From positions 1-64,000 of the forward strand of contig JAEYHZ010000044.1 of assembly GCA_023409265.1 (NCBI GenBank): DNA of 64,000 nt, written 5' to 3'. Each line of letters starts with the position of its first letter. Position 1 is the first letter of the stretch. Shown here piece by piece: positions 18,851 through 28,032 of this stretch. This DNA is from Bacillota bacterium (lineage in GTDB: Bacteria; Bacillota; Clostridia; Acetivibrionales; DSM-1351). A program made the position numbers and the translations under genes. The notes under the pieces are model-generated. The model had not been told where the DNA came from. It worked only from the letters and a program-made list of their open reading frames with translations, and searched no databases.

Positions 18851-20473
18851 GTGAAAAATTTCAAAAGGGCAACAGGCATGACTCTGGCTCTTGTTCTTAC
18901 AGGGGCAATAACCTTGTCAGGCTGCGGAGCTGGCTCTACATCCGACTCATCAGCTCAGTCAGCAGCACTGTCCGCTTCTCAGACAACAACTCAGGGTACA
19001 ACCGCACAAGACAATACAGCTAATGATCCGGTAAAGGCTGAAATTGCAAAAGGTGCGGTTAAACTGGTAGGATACCAGTTTGGAGACAATTCTGTTGACC
19101 ATGAGATGGTATTGACCGAAGTTAACAAGAGGCTGCAGCAGGACATAAATACAACTTTGGATTTACGGGGAATTCCATGGACAGATGCAGAAAAGAAGTA
19201 CAAACTGCTGTTTGCATCAGGAGAGGACTTTGACTTCTGTTACTCGGGAGCCTGGATCGGCTTTAATCAGGTTGCCACAACCAATGGTTATATGCCAATT
19301 GATCTTGAAATGGTTAAGAAGTTTGCTCCCGACACATACGCTGCTACTTCAGCTGACCGTTGGAAGCAGGTAACAGTAAAGGGCAATATATATGGTCTGC
19401 CAAACATTAATCCAAAAATTAAAAACGTACTGGCTGTTTTCAGGGGAGATATTTTAAAGAAATACAATATAAACACTATTGCCAGCAGACCTGACTTCGT
19501 TAACGCATTGCTTACTATAGCCAAGGGAGAAAAGGGGCTTTTGGCATGGAATGTAGGCAATAATGAACAAAACGGAAGAATGAGAGGAACCCTGTACAGT
19601 CAGGCGAAAAATTTAAGAGATGTAATCCAGGGTATACCTGTACTGTGTGTAAGTCTCGATGATCCGAATTTAAAAGTGTTCAAGACCTACGAGGATACTG
19701 ATTACCTTGAATATTTGAAGACAACAAAGCAACTGGCTGACGCAGGGGTATGGTCAAAGAGTGCACTTTCCAGCAAGGATTCCGATGAAGCCAACTTCAA
19801 TTCTGAAAAATCTGCATGCTATATTGCCGACGCATTTGATACTTTCAATAATAACAATGCAAAAACAATAGCCATAAACCCAGCCTACGAAAACAAATAT
19901 TTCAGTGTTAATCCGGGGAATAAGAAGATTCCTGAAGGTGGAAACATGTCAATGATATCCATACATGCTACTTCCAAGCATCCTGAAAGAGTAATGATGA
20001 TGTTTAACTTGTTTGAAACCAACAAGCAGTACTTTGATCTCGTTACTTATGGTATAGAGGGAGTTCATTATAAAGCAGCGGGAGATGACAAGTTTACTGC
20101 TATTCAGCCTAAATTTGCCGATTTTAACGGATTTACAATGGCGTGGGGTACTAACAATGCCAAGTTAATCCGTCAAAATTCAATCATACCTCAGGAACAA
20201 ATAGACGAATATAACAAATCCTTGGAACAGGATTCAATAGTAACACCGTTGGCAACCTTTACTTTTGATGACGCTAAATTCAAGAATGAAGAGGCTGCAA
20301 TTACAAATATTATTGAAACTTACATGATTCCGATTGAAATGGGTCTGACAGACCAACAGAAAGGGCTTGAAGTAATGAAGCAGAAACTGCAGGCCGCAGG
20401 TATCGATAAGCTGCAGGCAGAAGTTCAGGCTCAGATAGATGCTTATGTAAAGGAATATAACGGAACAAAATAA
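18851..20473 (+). CDS. Extracellular solute-binding lipoprotein (LplA-type), module 1
   Basis: A 540-residue lipoprotein with a GTG start behind GGGGGAATAG. Signal peptide with lipobox LSGC (Cys near residue 25), then a Ser/Thr/Gln-rich tether and a type-1-like solute-binding domain of the LplA family, often paired with a DUF3502-like C-terminal part. It should capture an oligosaccharide outside the membrane and deliver it to the two permeases. The spacer before it is AT-rich with TATAAT (18821-18826), so an internal promoter is possible. The substrate is not readable from sequence. Confidence 0.88.
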   Translation: MKNFKRATGMTLALVLTGAITLSGCGAGSTSDSSAQSAALSASQTTTQGTTAQDNTANDPVKAEIAKGAVKLVGYQFGDNSVDHEMVLTEVNKRLQQDINTTLDLRGIPWTDAEKKYKLLFASGEDFDFCYSGAWIGFNQVATTNGYMPIDLEMVKKFAPDTYAATSADRWKQVTVKGNIYGLPNINPKIKNVLAVFRGDILKKYNINTIASRPDFVNALLTIAKGEKGLLAWNVGNNEQNGRMRGTLYSQAKNLRDVIQGIPVLCVSLDDPNLKVFKTYEDTDYLEYLKTTKQLADAGVWSKSALSSKDSDEANFNSEKSACYIADAFDTFNNNNAKTIAINPAYENKYFSVNPGNKKIPEGGNMSMISIHATSKHPERVMMMFNLFETNKQYFDLVTYGIEGVHYKAAGDDKFTAIQPKFADFNGFTMAWGTNNAKLIRQNSIIPQEQIDEYNKSLEQDSIVTPLATFTFDDAKFKNEEAAITNIIETYMIPIEMGLTDQQKGLEVMKQKLQAAGIDKLQAEVQAQIDAYVKEYNGTK

Positions 20474-20488
20474 GCTGAACAGTTAAAG

Positions 20489-20523
20489 ACGGATAAGAGA
20501 TAGACAGCTCTTATCCGTTTTTG
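20489..20523 (+). terminator. Intrinsic terminator of transporter operon 1
   Basis: ACGGATAAGAG pairs with CTCTTATCCGT and is followed by TTTT, 16 bases after the stop codon. Confidence 0.9.
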
Positions 20524-20529
20524 ATATTT

Positions 20530-20566
20530 AAAACAACCAGGCTGTCCCAATAATGGGACAGCCTGG
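20530..20566 (-). terminator. Terminator of the DUF5107/TPR gene
   Basis: CCAGGCTGTCCCA pairs perfectly with TGGGACAGCCTGG around ATAA. Read on the minus strand it is followed by TTGTTTT, so it ends transcription of the gene at 20596-23952. Confidence 0.85.
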
Positions 20567-20595
20567 TCTTGCCAGGAAGTATTAACACAATTTAG

Positions 20596-23500
20596 TTATT
20601 TATTTAATCCAAGCTTAGCGTGAATAATCACTCCCATGTGGTTTACATCCAGTTCCAAGGCTTTGGTGAACTGCTCCCTGGCGTAGTCAAGCGTACCCAG
20701 ACCCAGATGATTCAGTCCCAAATATCCCAATCCAATCAGATATCTGCAATGGATAACATTTCTTTTGTCCAGATCCTCGTCAAATATGAGAAAGTCCGGT
20801 AAGGAGACGGCAAAGTAATCTATGGTTACGTGATCATTCATATGAGTTTCACCATATGTTATCAACTTATCGAAGATGGCCTTAGCCTTATCACGATTTC
20901 CCAGTTTAATGTGTGCAAGACCCTGATAGAAAATCATTTCAGGAGGCTGATCGTTATAGTACATTGCACTTGTGGGTTCATCAAGTCCGACGGATGCCTT
21001 CCTGAAGTACTCAAGTGCTTTCCCGGGTTCCTTCAGTCCTTCATATGCGCAGCCAAGATAATAATTCAGATTATTTTCCTGTGCACCGAATAACTTGCCC
21101 TCACCTAAATTGTGAGGATATGTCAGGGCTTCGGTCAGAACGGCTATGGCACTTTCAAATTTATTGTCGGAAATATACTGTTTTCCAAGCTCTATGTTGG
21201 AGTTAACATACTGCTTTGTTATTTTTCCTTCTCCGCCTTCCCAGGGGTGGAACTTTCTCTTGGAAATCAGAGCTTTCGCCCTGCTGAAATCACCGGTTAT
21301 ATTTATTAGAGTTATATACTCGACATATAAATCATCTCTGATTTCCACCAGGTGAATATACTTTTCAAAGCTGAGCAATCTTTCTTCAGGAGACACACCA
21401 AGCTTTTTATATAATTGATCCAGTTCAAGGAATACTCTTGAATCCTTCTGGTTGAGGTTAAATGCCCTCTCCAGAGATTCCTTAGCCTTAACCGGGTCGA
21501 GCAGCTTATTGTAGTAGGCCAGGGATAAATTCCTGTGAACCGTAGGATAAGTGCAGTCCAGCTCCCGTGACTTTTCCCAGCATGCAACAGCTTCCTTATA
21601 CTGTTTCCTGTCATACCAGAGGTTGCCTAAGTAGTAAAAGGCTTTGGAATCTTCAGGGTTAACCTTCTGGACTGTTTGCAGCACAAGTATATCCTCAAGG
21701 CGGTTCGGGAAGCAGTAATCAGGTTTTGCAGCTGCCCCCCTGATAAAGTTGTCACGGGCAGCAGCATTCTCTCCCCTGTTCAGAAGATTCCACCCCGTAT
21801 AATAGTAGAGCAATGGGCTTATGTCATCGGCTTTACTTTGTGTGATCAACCTTTCCAGAATTTCAACGGCTTCTCCATACATTCCGCAGTCGGAATAATC
21901 CAGAGATAACTCTATGAAATTTTTCAGTTCACTCCTCATAAGTGTATTGAGTTCATTGAGGATGTGACCAGCTAACTCTGTATTACCGCTTTCTCTGGCT
22001 ATAAGATACAGCTCATTTCTTGCGCCGAAATCCATAATATCAATCTTAATTGTTTCCTTTGCAAATGTCTCCCCCTTGCTGAAGGCCCCGGATTTACGCA
22101 ATAATGCAGTTTTCAGGTTTCTTGCCTTTAAGTTATGATAATTCCTGACTATTGATTTTTCTATGTGCATGAGAGCTTGATCCAACTCATGACGAATACA
22201 ATTTATTTTGGCAAGAGAGAAGTAACCACAGTCCTGCATTGCCACACTCCAGCAAGCCTTATAGAAAGCATCATATGCTTCATCCAGCCTTCCCTGCATT
22301 TTCAAAGATAGACCGAGATTATAATAAGGTTCTCCATCATAAGGATTTGGATTGTGTCTGGTTGAGGTTTTTACAGCAGTTCTGAAGAATTGCTCACTCT
22401 TTGTAAACTGTCCCCTTCTGAACAATAAGGTTCCATACGCGTTATTTATGCGGATATCTTCGGGGTCACGGCGTAAACCCTCCTCATAATAGTTTTCAGG
22501 TTCATAGGTGGCATGTCTGTATTGCTCCAGATGCAGGCCTGCAAGATACAGTGCTTCAGTATTGGCAAGTTCTGAGGGGCTGGAAATAGCTTTAGCAGCA
22601 TTTGGGATCAGGTCCTGCTCCACAATTTTGGGAGTATATGCTACAAGTACTTTACCATCTTTATCAAAAACAGTGAGAGTGAGATCGGTCTCCTTGTCGC
22701 CGTCAGCAAGTCTGCACTCCTGAGTATAAGTACTTACAGGGGATAAAGAGGTGCTGACTTTCAGATAGGTTGAATTTTTACCCTTGAGCTCAACAACAGC
22801 ATTCTCAAATGTAGATGTGGCATACACCGACACTCTGATATTGCAGTTTTCAACCTCCAGATTCACTGCCGCGTCAATAGTAGCATTTTTAACCATACCA
22901 ATGTTTTTATAGGGCATAAAGTACTGGGTGAAGGTTTTTTCCTCGTAAGGGTTCAGCCATGTGAAATCAGGCTGGTTATCGGTAAAGACACCCGTCATGA
23001 GCTCAATATATGGTCCATCTTCGTCAGTAAGATTCCTGTCCCATGCCTGTCCGAAATCACCGTTGCCCCAGGTCCACTGTTTTTTTCCTGGAGAAATGTG
23101 GTGATCGGCAACATGAAGCAAACCGGCATGTTTTCCGTGATCGTAGCCTCCTACAAAATTGTAGTCTGACTTATAAGCCATGTATGAAGTTGGAACCGGG
23201 ATGTTTTTATATTTTGAGATATCCACTCCGGCAGAATAATCTACCTTGTAATAGGTGCCGGTTGCTATAGGAAAGGTGGAAACATCTCTTTTACCATGGT
23301 CGAATACTGCGGTTACATCAGGCGGGAAAACCGACTGAGTATGATCATTTACTGCAACGGCCGGATTGGCCCACCATAGGAAGGTCTGAGGCTCGCAGGT
23401 TCTGTTGTATAACTGTGCTTTAATTTCCAGATAGGCCTTGTCAGGATAGAGGGTGAAACCTGCAGTTACCTTTGTCCCGTACATTTGATCAATTTCACCT

Positions 23501-23952
23501 ATCCAGACAGTTTTGCTGCCATCGTCATTCTCCTTCAAAGTATACTCCACAGGTGAATAGGTACTCGGTCTATGATGCTGGGGCCAGTTGAATTCTATAC
23601 CTCCTGATATCCATGGACCCGCCAGCCCAACCAACGCCGGCTTTACAACCTGATTATAGTAGACAAAATCGTAGTTGTTGGTTTTATCCAGTGCCCTTTG
23701 GATTCTGCCACCCAATTCAGGTATTATCCAAATCTGGATATAGTCATTTTCCAGAAAGACTACACGGTATTTTTGCATTATCTTATCATCGTAAATTTTA
23801 TCGATTACTGGTAAAGGATAAACTTTGCCGGAACTTCCCTGATAAACTCTTTTCTCCAGAAACATTGGGTTCTTATCGGGTTTCCCTATGGGATATGTGG
23901 GTAGCTCAATGTCTTCTTCCCACATTAATGCTTTTCCTTTTGAATCTGCCAT
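20596..23952 (-). CDS. DUF5107 domain protein with long TPR array
   Basis: An 1,118-residue cytoplasmic protein with no signal peptide. The N-terminal part (about 40-345) is DUF5107, a mutarotase-like beta-sandwich (ELGGRIQRALDKTNNYDFVY; GGIEFNWPQHHRPST). A short beta-domain follows, and from about 460 to the end are many TPR-type helical repeats (for example EPYYNLGLSLKMQGRLDEAY near 535-555). Such proteins are recurrent partners of sugar-uptake loci in Clostridia and Bacteroides, but their biochemical role is not established. The fold suggests carbohydrate binding or processing, and the TPRs suggest a scaffold. AAGGAGG precedes the ATG. It is divergent from an AraC regulator and lies between two paralogous transporter modules. 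Confidence 0.82.
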   Translation of the reverse strand: MADSKGKALMWEEDIELPTYPIGKPDKNPMFLEKRVYQGSSGKVYPLPVIDKIYDDKIMQKYRVVFLENDYIQIWIIPELGGRIQRALDKTNNYDFVYYNQVVKPALVGLAGPWISGGIEFNWPQHHRPSTYSPVEYTLKENDDGSKTVWIGEIDQMYGTKVTAGFTLYPDKAYLEIKAQLYNRTCEPQTFLWWANPAVAVNDHTQSVFPPDVTAVFDHGKRDVSTFPIATGTYYKVDYSAGVDISKYKNIPVPTSYMAYKSDYNFVGGYDHGKHAGLLHVADHHISPGKKQWTWGNGDFGQAWDRNLTDEDGPYIELMTGVFTDNQPDFTWLNPYEEKTFTQYFMPYKNIGMVKNATIDAAVNLEVENCNIRVSVYATSTFENAVVELKGKNSTYLKVSTSLSPVSTYTQECRLADGDKETDLTLTVFDKDGKVLVAYTPKIVEQDLIPNAAKAISSPSELANTEALYLAGLHLEQYRHATYEPENYYEEGLRRDPEDIRINNAYGTLLFRRGQFTKSEQFFRTAVKTSTRHNPNPYDGEPYYNLGLSLKMQGRLDEAYDAFYKACWSVAMQDCGYFSLAKINCIRHELDQALMHIEKSIVRNYHNLKARNLKTALLRKSGAFSKGETFAKETIKIDIMDFGARNELYLIARESGNTELAGHILNELNTLMRSELKNFIELSLDYSDCGMYGEAVEILERLITQSKADDISPLLYYYTGWNLLNRGENAAARDNFIRGAAAKPDYCFPNRLEDILVLQTVQKVNPEDSKAFYYLGNLWYDRKQYKEAVACWEKSRELDCTYPTVHRNLSLAYYNKLLDPVKAKESLERAFNLNQKDSRVFLELDQLYKKLGVSPEERLLSFEKYIHLVEIRDDLYVEYITLINITGDFSRAKALISKRKFHPWEGGEGKITKQYVNSNIELGKQYISDNKFESAIAVLTEALTYPHNLGEGKLFGAQENNLNYYLGCAYEGLKEPGKALEYFRKASVGLDEPTSAMYYNDQPPEMIFYQGLAHIKLGNRDKAKAIFDKLITYGETHMNDHVTIDYFAVSLPDFLIFDEDLDKRNVIHCRYLIGLGYLGLNHLGLGTLDYAREQFTKALELDVNHMGVIIHAKLGLNK

Positions 23953-24130
23953 TGATATTCCTCCTTATTCAATGAAACCGGGAATTAAACTTATAACGTA
24001 TCAGTGGAAAATTTCTTGTTGTACAAAAGTTTTCTTACACTTACCTCGTTATATTTTTATCTTAACATCATAAAACGCTCAATTGAATGGAATAAAAAAC
24101 GGTAGGGATGGACTATATTACTATTATGAT

Positions 24131-24159
24131 TTGATTTTATACAGATGACGTAATACAAT
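24131..24159 (+). promoter_or_regulatory. Probable promoter of the second AraC gene
   Basis: TTGATT (24131-24136) and TACAAT (24154-24159) are separated by 17 bp, about 50 bases before the AraC start. Confidence 0.5.
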
Positions 24160-24208
24160 AAAGCTTGTAGAAACTTTTACTTGATAATACTTTTATTAAC
24201 GGGACAAA

Positions 24209-25108
24209 ATGGAGGATGTTTTGAGACAGATCAAAAAGAATCAAGGCTTTAAAGATGAAAAATCAATAGTCTTTCCACGGCTTTTTCTATCATCGGCCAC
24301 ATGTGACCCTCTGGTGAGTTCAATATATCCAACCGATATCGGTTTCTATCCGCATGCACAATACCACTATCGTGAGCGTTCTCAGGGCTGTGATCAGAAT
24401 ATATTGATTTATTGCATCGGAGGAGAGGGCTTTTTAATACTGGATGGTATAAAGCACAAAATTGAAAAAGACACTCTTCTGATAATACCCCGGGGTACCC
24501 GGCATACCTATGGTGCCAGCAAAACCAATCCCTGGAGCATCTATTGGCTTCACTTCCTTGGAAGCAATGCAGATAGCTATCTGCGGGATATAAATGTTGA
24601 AAACCCTACTATTCATTATTCTGTAGATAAATCTTCAAAGGTAATGCTGTTATTTGAGGACATTTTCAGGGTCCTTGAAAAGGGGTTTACTCAGGAGGCA
24701 ATGATTTATTCTTCACAGGTGGTTGCAAATATCCTGGGTACCCTATTGTTCCAAACGCCAAATTTAACAAGTGTTCCCAGAGAGACCGCCCTTCAGGTGG
24801 AGGAGTCCATTTTCTTCATGACCATGAACCTGAAGAGCAATCTGACACTCAAAGCCTTAGCTGACCAGGCCAATTTGTCACCTACCCATTACAGTTTTTT
24901 ATTTAAAAAAAGAACGGGGTATTCACCTATAGACTACTTTTTGAGATTAAAAATTAAAAGTGCCTGCCAATACCTGGACACAACGCAGCTCAAAGTAAAT
25001 GAAATATCCCAGCTGTTAGGCTTTAACGACCCATATTATTTTTCACGTGCATTTTACAAGATCATGCAGTTGTCGCCTACTGCATATCGTGCCGTTATGA
25101 AGGGTTAA
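24209..25108 (+). CDS. AraC-family transcriptional regulator
   Basis: A 299-residue regulator. The N-terminal cupin (about 40-110: HAQYHYRERSQGCDQNILIYC, then LLIIPRGTRHTYG) should sense a sugar; the C-terminal AraC double helix-turn-helix spans about 200-298 (NEISQLLGFNDPYYFSRAF). The start is uncertain. ATG 24209 has only a weak site, while GGAGG at 24211-24215 would serve a TTG at 24221 (four residues shorter) with a short five-base gap. It is divergent from the DUF5107/TPR gene and upstream of a mutarotase-like gene, which are its likely targets. Confidence 0.88.
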   Translation: MEDVLRQIKKNQGFKDEKSIVFPRLFLSSATCDPLVSSIYPTDIGFYPHAQYHYRERSQGCDQNILIYCIGGEGFLILDGIKHKIEKDTLLIIPRGTRHTYGASKTNPWSIYWLHFLGSNADSYLRDINVENPTIHYSVDKSSKVMLLFEDIFRVLEKGFTQEAMIYSSQVVANILGTLLFQTPNLTSVPRETALQVEESIFFMTMNLKSNLTLKALADQANLSPTHYSFLFKKRTGYSPIDYFLRLKIKSACQYLDTTQLKVNEISQLLGFNDPYYFSRAFYKIMQLSPTAYRAVMKG

Positions 25109-25244
25109 CCCCATAGAAGCGAGAGTTCCAGTATCAGAAGGGATTTCCAGAGTAGATTGCCACAATAAGTTTAGACTCAATTATATGTGGCTTCTGGGCA
25201 GGATCATTTTCTTAAATATAATTAAAGGAAAGAGGGCAAGAAAA

Positions 25245-26174
25245 ATGATATATGAGAGCATTTTTAAAGGAACTAAGTCTGTTGTAATTGAAAATGACAA
25301 TTTAAAAGTTATTGTACTGCCGGAAATTGGCGGTAAAATAGCGTCTATATTTAACAAACCAAAGGAATTTGAACTATTATTTCAATGTAAAGGCGATACC
25401 TATGACAAGGCGGCTATATATGATGACTTTGGTCAATATGATGCATCGGGCTTTGATGATGCTTTTCCATCAATTGACGAAGGTATGGTTCAGGTTGGCC
25501 AAAGTCTTGTAAGGTATCCGAATCACGGCGAAATCTGGACTATGAAGTTCAGCTGCCATATTGCTGGAGAGGAATTGGTTCTGCATGGAACCAGTGCAAT
25601 TTTATCCTATAGTTACAGCAAAATACTTAGCTTGCAGGACGATAAGCTGTTAATTCAATATAATATTACAAACAACGGGCATGAGGATATTCCCTGCCTA
25701 TGGGCAATGCACTGTCTTATCCGGTGTGAAGAAGATATGCTATTGATCTTTCCTGAAGGAACAAAAGAAATAAGGAATGTATTTAAGAGCAAATATTTAG
25801 GTGACATAGATGAAATCCATCCTTATCCTTCATTTTTTCTGGAGGATGGAAATGAATTCAGACTGGACAGAATATATCCCGGAAATGCCGGTAAGTGTGA
25901 AAAGTATTATGTGGATGGAAAGGTAAGAGAAGGTGTATGCGGAGCCTATTATCCCGGAAAGGATATAACCTACAAGGTGTATTTCGATAGGGACAAACTG
26001 CCGTTTCTCGGGTTCTGGCTTACAGAAGGCGGCTTTAGAGGTGATTATAATTGCGCCATGGAACCGGCAAACGGATTTTATGATTCAATTGCGACGGCTC
26101 AGAGAAACAGCGCGGTATATAGCCTGAAAGCAGGGACGGCTCTGACTTTTGACTTGAAAATCGAACTGAAATAA
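25245..26174 (+). CDS. Galactose mutarotase-like (aldose-epimerase fold) protein
   Basis: A 309-residue protein of the galactose-mutarotase-like superfamily: an N-terminal FKGTKSVVIENDNLKVIVLP followed by EIGGKIASIFN, the entry strand of the fold. A mid-protein HGEIW and a C-terminal glutamate near CAMEPANGF resemble mutarotase catalytic positions (His and Glu), so epimerase activity or a DUF5107/DUF4432-type role is possible. I chose ATG 25245 because AAAGGAAAGAGGG lies eight bases upstream. An open frame from 25185 adds 20 residues without a ribosome site. Same strand and close to the AraC gene, so possibly co-regulated. No signal peptide. Confidence 0.78.
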   Translation: MIYESIFKGTKSVVIENDNLKVIVLPEIGGKIASIFNKPKEFELLFQCKGDTYDKAAIYDDFGQYDASGFDDAFPSIDEGMVQVGQSLVRYPNHGEIWTMKFSCHIAGEELVLHGTSAILSYSYSKILSLQDDKLLIQYNITNNGHEDIPCLWAMHCLIRCEEDMLLIFPEGTKEIRNVFKSKYLGDIDEIHPYPSFFLEDGNEFRLDRIYPGNAGKCEKYYVDGKVREGVCGAYYPGKDITYKVYFDRDKLPFLGFWLTEGGFRGDYNCAMEPANGFYDSIATAQRNSAVYSLKAGTALTFDLKIELK

Positions 26175-26211
26175 TCAAATAGTAAACAAAATTGTCATTG
26201 CCGCCTATGTT

Positions 26212-28032
26212 TTACTGCGGTTGTGCCGGCATTCCGGCAGGGATAAGGATTGTAACGGTAGTCCCTCTACCGTAAACACTGCTGTATTCAAGGCCGTATT
26301 GCTCTCCGTAATACAGCTTGATCCGTTCATTTATATTTCTGACACCATATCCATGAGTACTGCTGGTGCTGGACTGCCGGGTCAGAATATTTTTAAGCTG
26401 TTCGGGCTTCATGCCTATGCCGTTATCCTGGACCTTAAGGGTTATGACACCTTCCGATACGTACCCGGTAATCAGTATAAGGCCCGACCTGTCCTTCTTT
26501 TGTAAAATGCCATGAAGGACAGAATTCTCAACTATTGGCTGTAATACTATTTTTAATGTCGTATATTGATAGACCTCCTCATCAACCTGCACCTGGAAAT
26601 CGAATATATTTTCAAACCTGCGGTTTTGTATTTCCATGTACATTTTCACATGTTCAATCTCATTTCTGATAGGAATTATATTGCTTCCCTTACTCAAACT
26701 TAACTTGTAAAACTTTGACAGTGTCTGTACCGTATCCGATATTTCGGGCACATTGTTATTTATAGCCGACCAGTTGATCATATCAAGGGTATTATAAAGA
26801 AAGTGGGGATTGATTTGTGCCTGGAGGGCTAGTAATTCGGCATTCTTTGCCTCCTGCCCGATCCTGTACTGCTCATCTACCAAAAATTTTAGTTTTGCCG
26901 ACATGCTGTTGAAATTTTCAACGAGTTCGCCTATTTCATCGTTACTCTTAGTTGTAATTTCAATGTTAAAATCTCCTTTCTTAAGGAGCCTCATATTTTT
27001 TATCAGAAGCGAGATGTTTTTAGTTATGGAGGAGGAAATCACATATGCCAGAATATATGCACCGGTGCCTATTAAAAGGAACATCAGAAGAATCTGGTTC
27101 TGGATTTCTTTTCCTACAGCAGTAATTTCGTTGAAGGGTGTTACAGAGACCAAAGTCCAGTCAGAGTTGGGCAGCCTCTGACAGGAAAGAAGAACCCGTT
27201 CTTTTCCCAATTGCTGATTACCATAATAAATTCCGCTTTTACAATATTCCTCAAGAGTATTGCTGTCAAAAAGCCAATCACTGTTGATTCTATCGGTGGA
27301 AGAAGAAATTATTTCATTTCTGGAATTTTGAATATAAGTAACGGAATTCTTTGTTGAGGAGGCTTTTTTCAATATATCGTTCAGGTTCTTTTCCAGAATG
27401 TCTATTCTTACAAAGCCTAAAAAATTAAGGTAGTTTGATTTATCCAAAATAGCGCTGATGGCTGAAACACGCTTTATGTCAGAGTTGTCAGGTTTCGTGG
27501 TGTAATCCTGCTCTGATGTTTTTACCCATATAACCTTTTTATGATCCCTGGTAAAGTCCTCATACCAGCCTGATTCTTTTGCATCCTGAAAGCTTAAAAA
27601 ATTTACTTTTTCGGAGGAATATAGAAAATCATCCTTAACATAGAGCTTAACATTAAATACTTCATCCTGATTTTGAAATGACCTCAAATAACGCGACAAA
27701 TCTTCCATGTCAAGCATTTGAGCGGGAATGCCAAGCTTGGACGGATCCTGACTTATTGTATTGTTTATTTTTTTGTCCACCAGAAGTACATCGATAGTGT
27801 TAATGATCTTGTCAATTTTATAGGATACAAATAAGCCCGATTGTTCGAAGGAGTGTTTGGCCGAATAGCCTACCAGTGTCTCCACGGTCTCATAAACTCT
27901 GAAGTTGGACATTACCGCAAAAATTCCAAAAGGCACTATTATCAGAAGCAAATAGGATATCAGCAATTTATTTTTTAGTTTCATGCCGGAAAACTTATGT
28001 ATATAGTGTCCGGGATACAATTGCTTATTCAT
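26212..28032 (-). CDS. YesM-type sensor histidine kinase, module 2
   Basis: A 606-residue kinase, clear paralogue of the module-1 kinase. Membrane span near 20-42 (LLISYLLLIIVPFGIFAV), extracellular Cache-like sensor (about 45-295), second span (about 300-325), HAMP, and a kinase core with H410 in NPHFLYN, QPIVENSVLHG and DNGIGM. The ATG overlaps the TGA of the upstream response regulator (ATGA), and GGGAG lies nine bases before it, so translation is coupled. Likely senses an extracellular sugar for the divergent transporter at 29874-33674. Confidence 0.92.
   Translation of the reverse strand: MNKQLYPGHYIHKFSGMKLKNKLLISYLLLIIVPFGIFAVMSNFRVYETVETLVGYSAKHSFEQSGLFVSYKIDKIINTIDVLLVDKKINNTISQDPSKLGIPAQMLDMEDLSRYLRSFQNQDEVFNVKLYVKDDFLYSSEKVNFLSFQDAKESGWYEDFTRDHKKVIWVKTSEQDYTTKPDNSDIKRVSAISAILDKSNYLNFLGFVRIDILEKNLNDILKKASSTKNSVTYIQNSRNEIISSSTDRINSDWLFDSNTLEEYCKSGIYYGNQQLGKERVLLSCQRLPNSDWTLVSVTPFNEITAVGKEIQNQILLMFLLIGTGAYILAYVISSSITKNISLLIKNMRLLKKGDFNIEITTKSNDEIGELVENFNSMSAKLKFLVDEQYRIGQEAKNAELLALQAQINPHFLYNTLDMINWSAINNNVPEISDTVQTLSKFYKLSLSKGSNIIPIRNEIEHVKMYMEIQNRRFENIFDFQVQVDEEVYQYTTLKIVLQPIVENSVLHGILQKKDRSGLILITGYVSEGVITLKVQDNGIGMKPEQLKNILTRQSSTSSTHGYGVRNINERIKLYYGEQYGLEYSSVYGRGTTVTILIPAGMPAQPQ

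Noticed and set aside
25185..25244. Hydrophobic N-terminal extension of the mutarotase-like protein as a signal anchor
   Set aside because: No ribosome site for that start; ATG 25245 has one, and the domain begins immediately after it.
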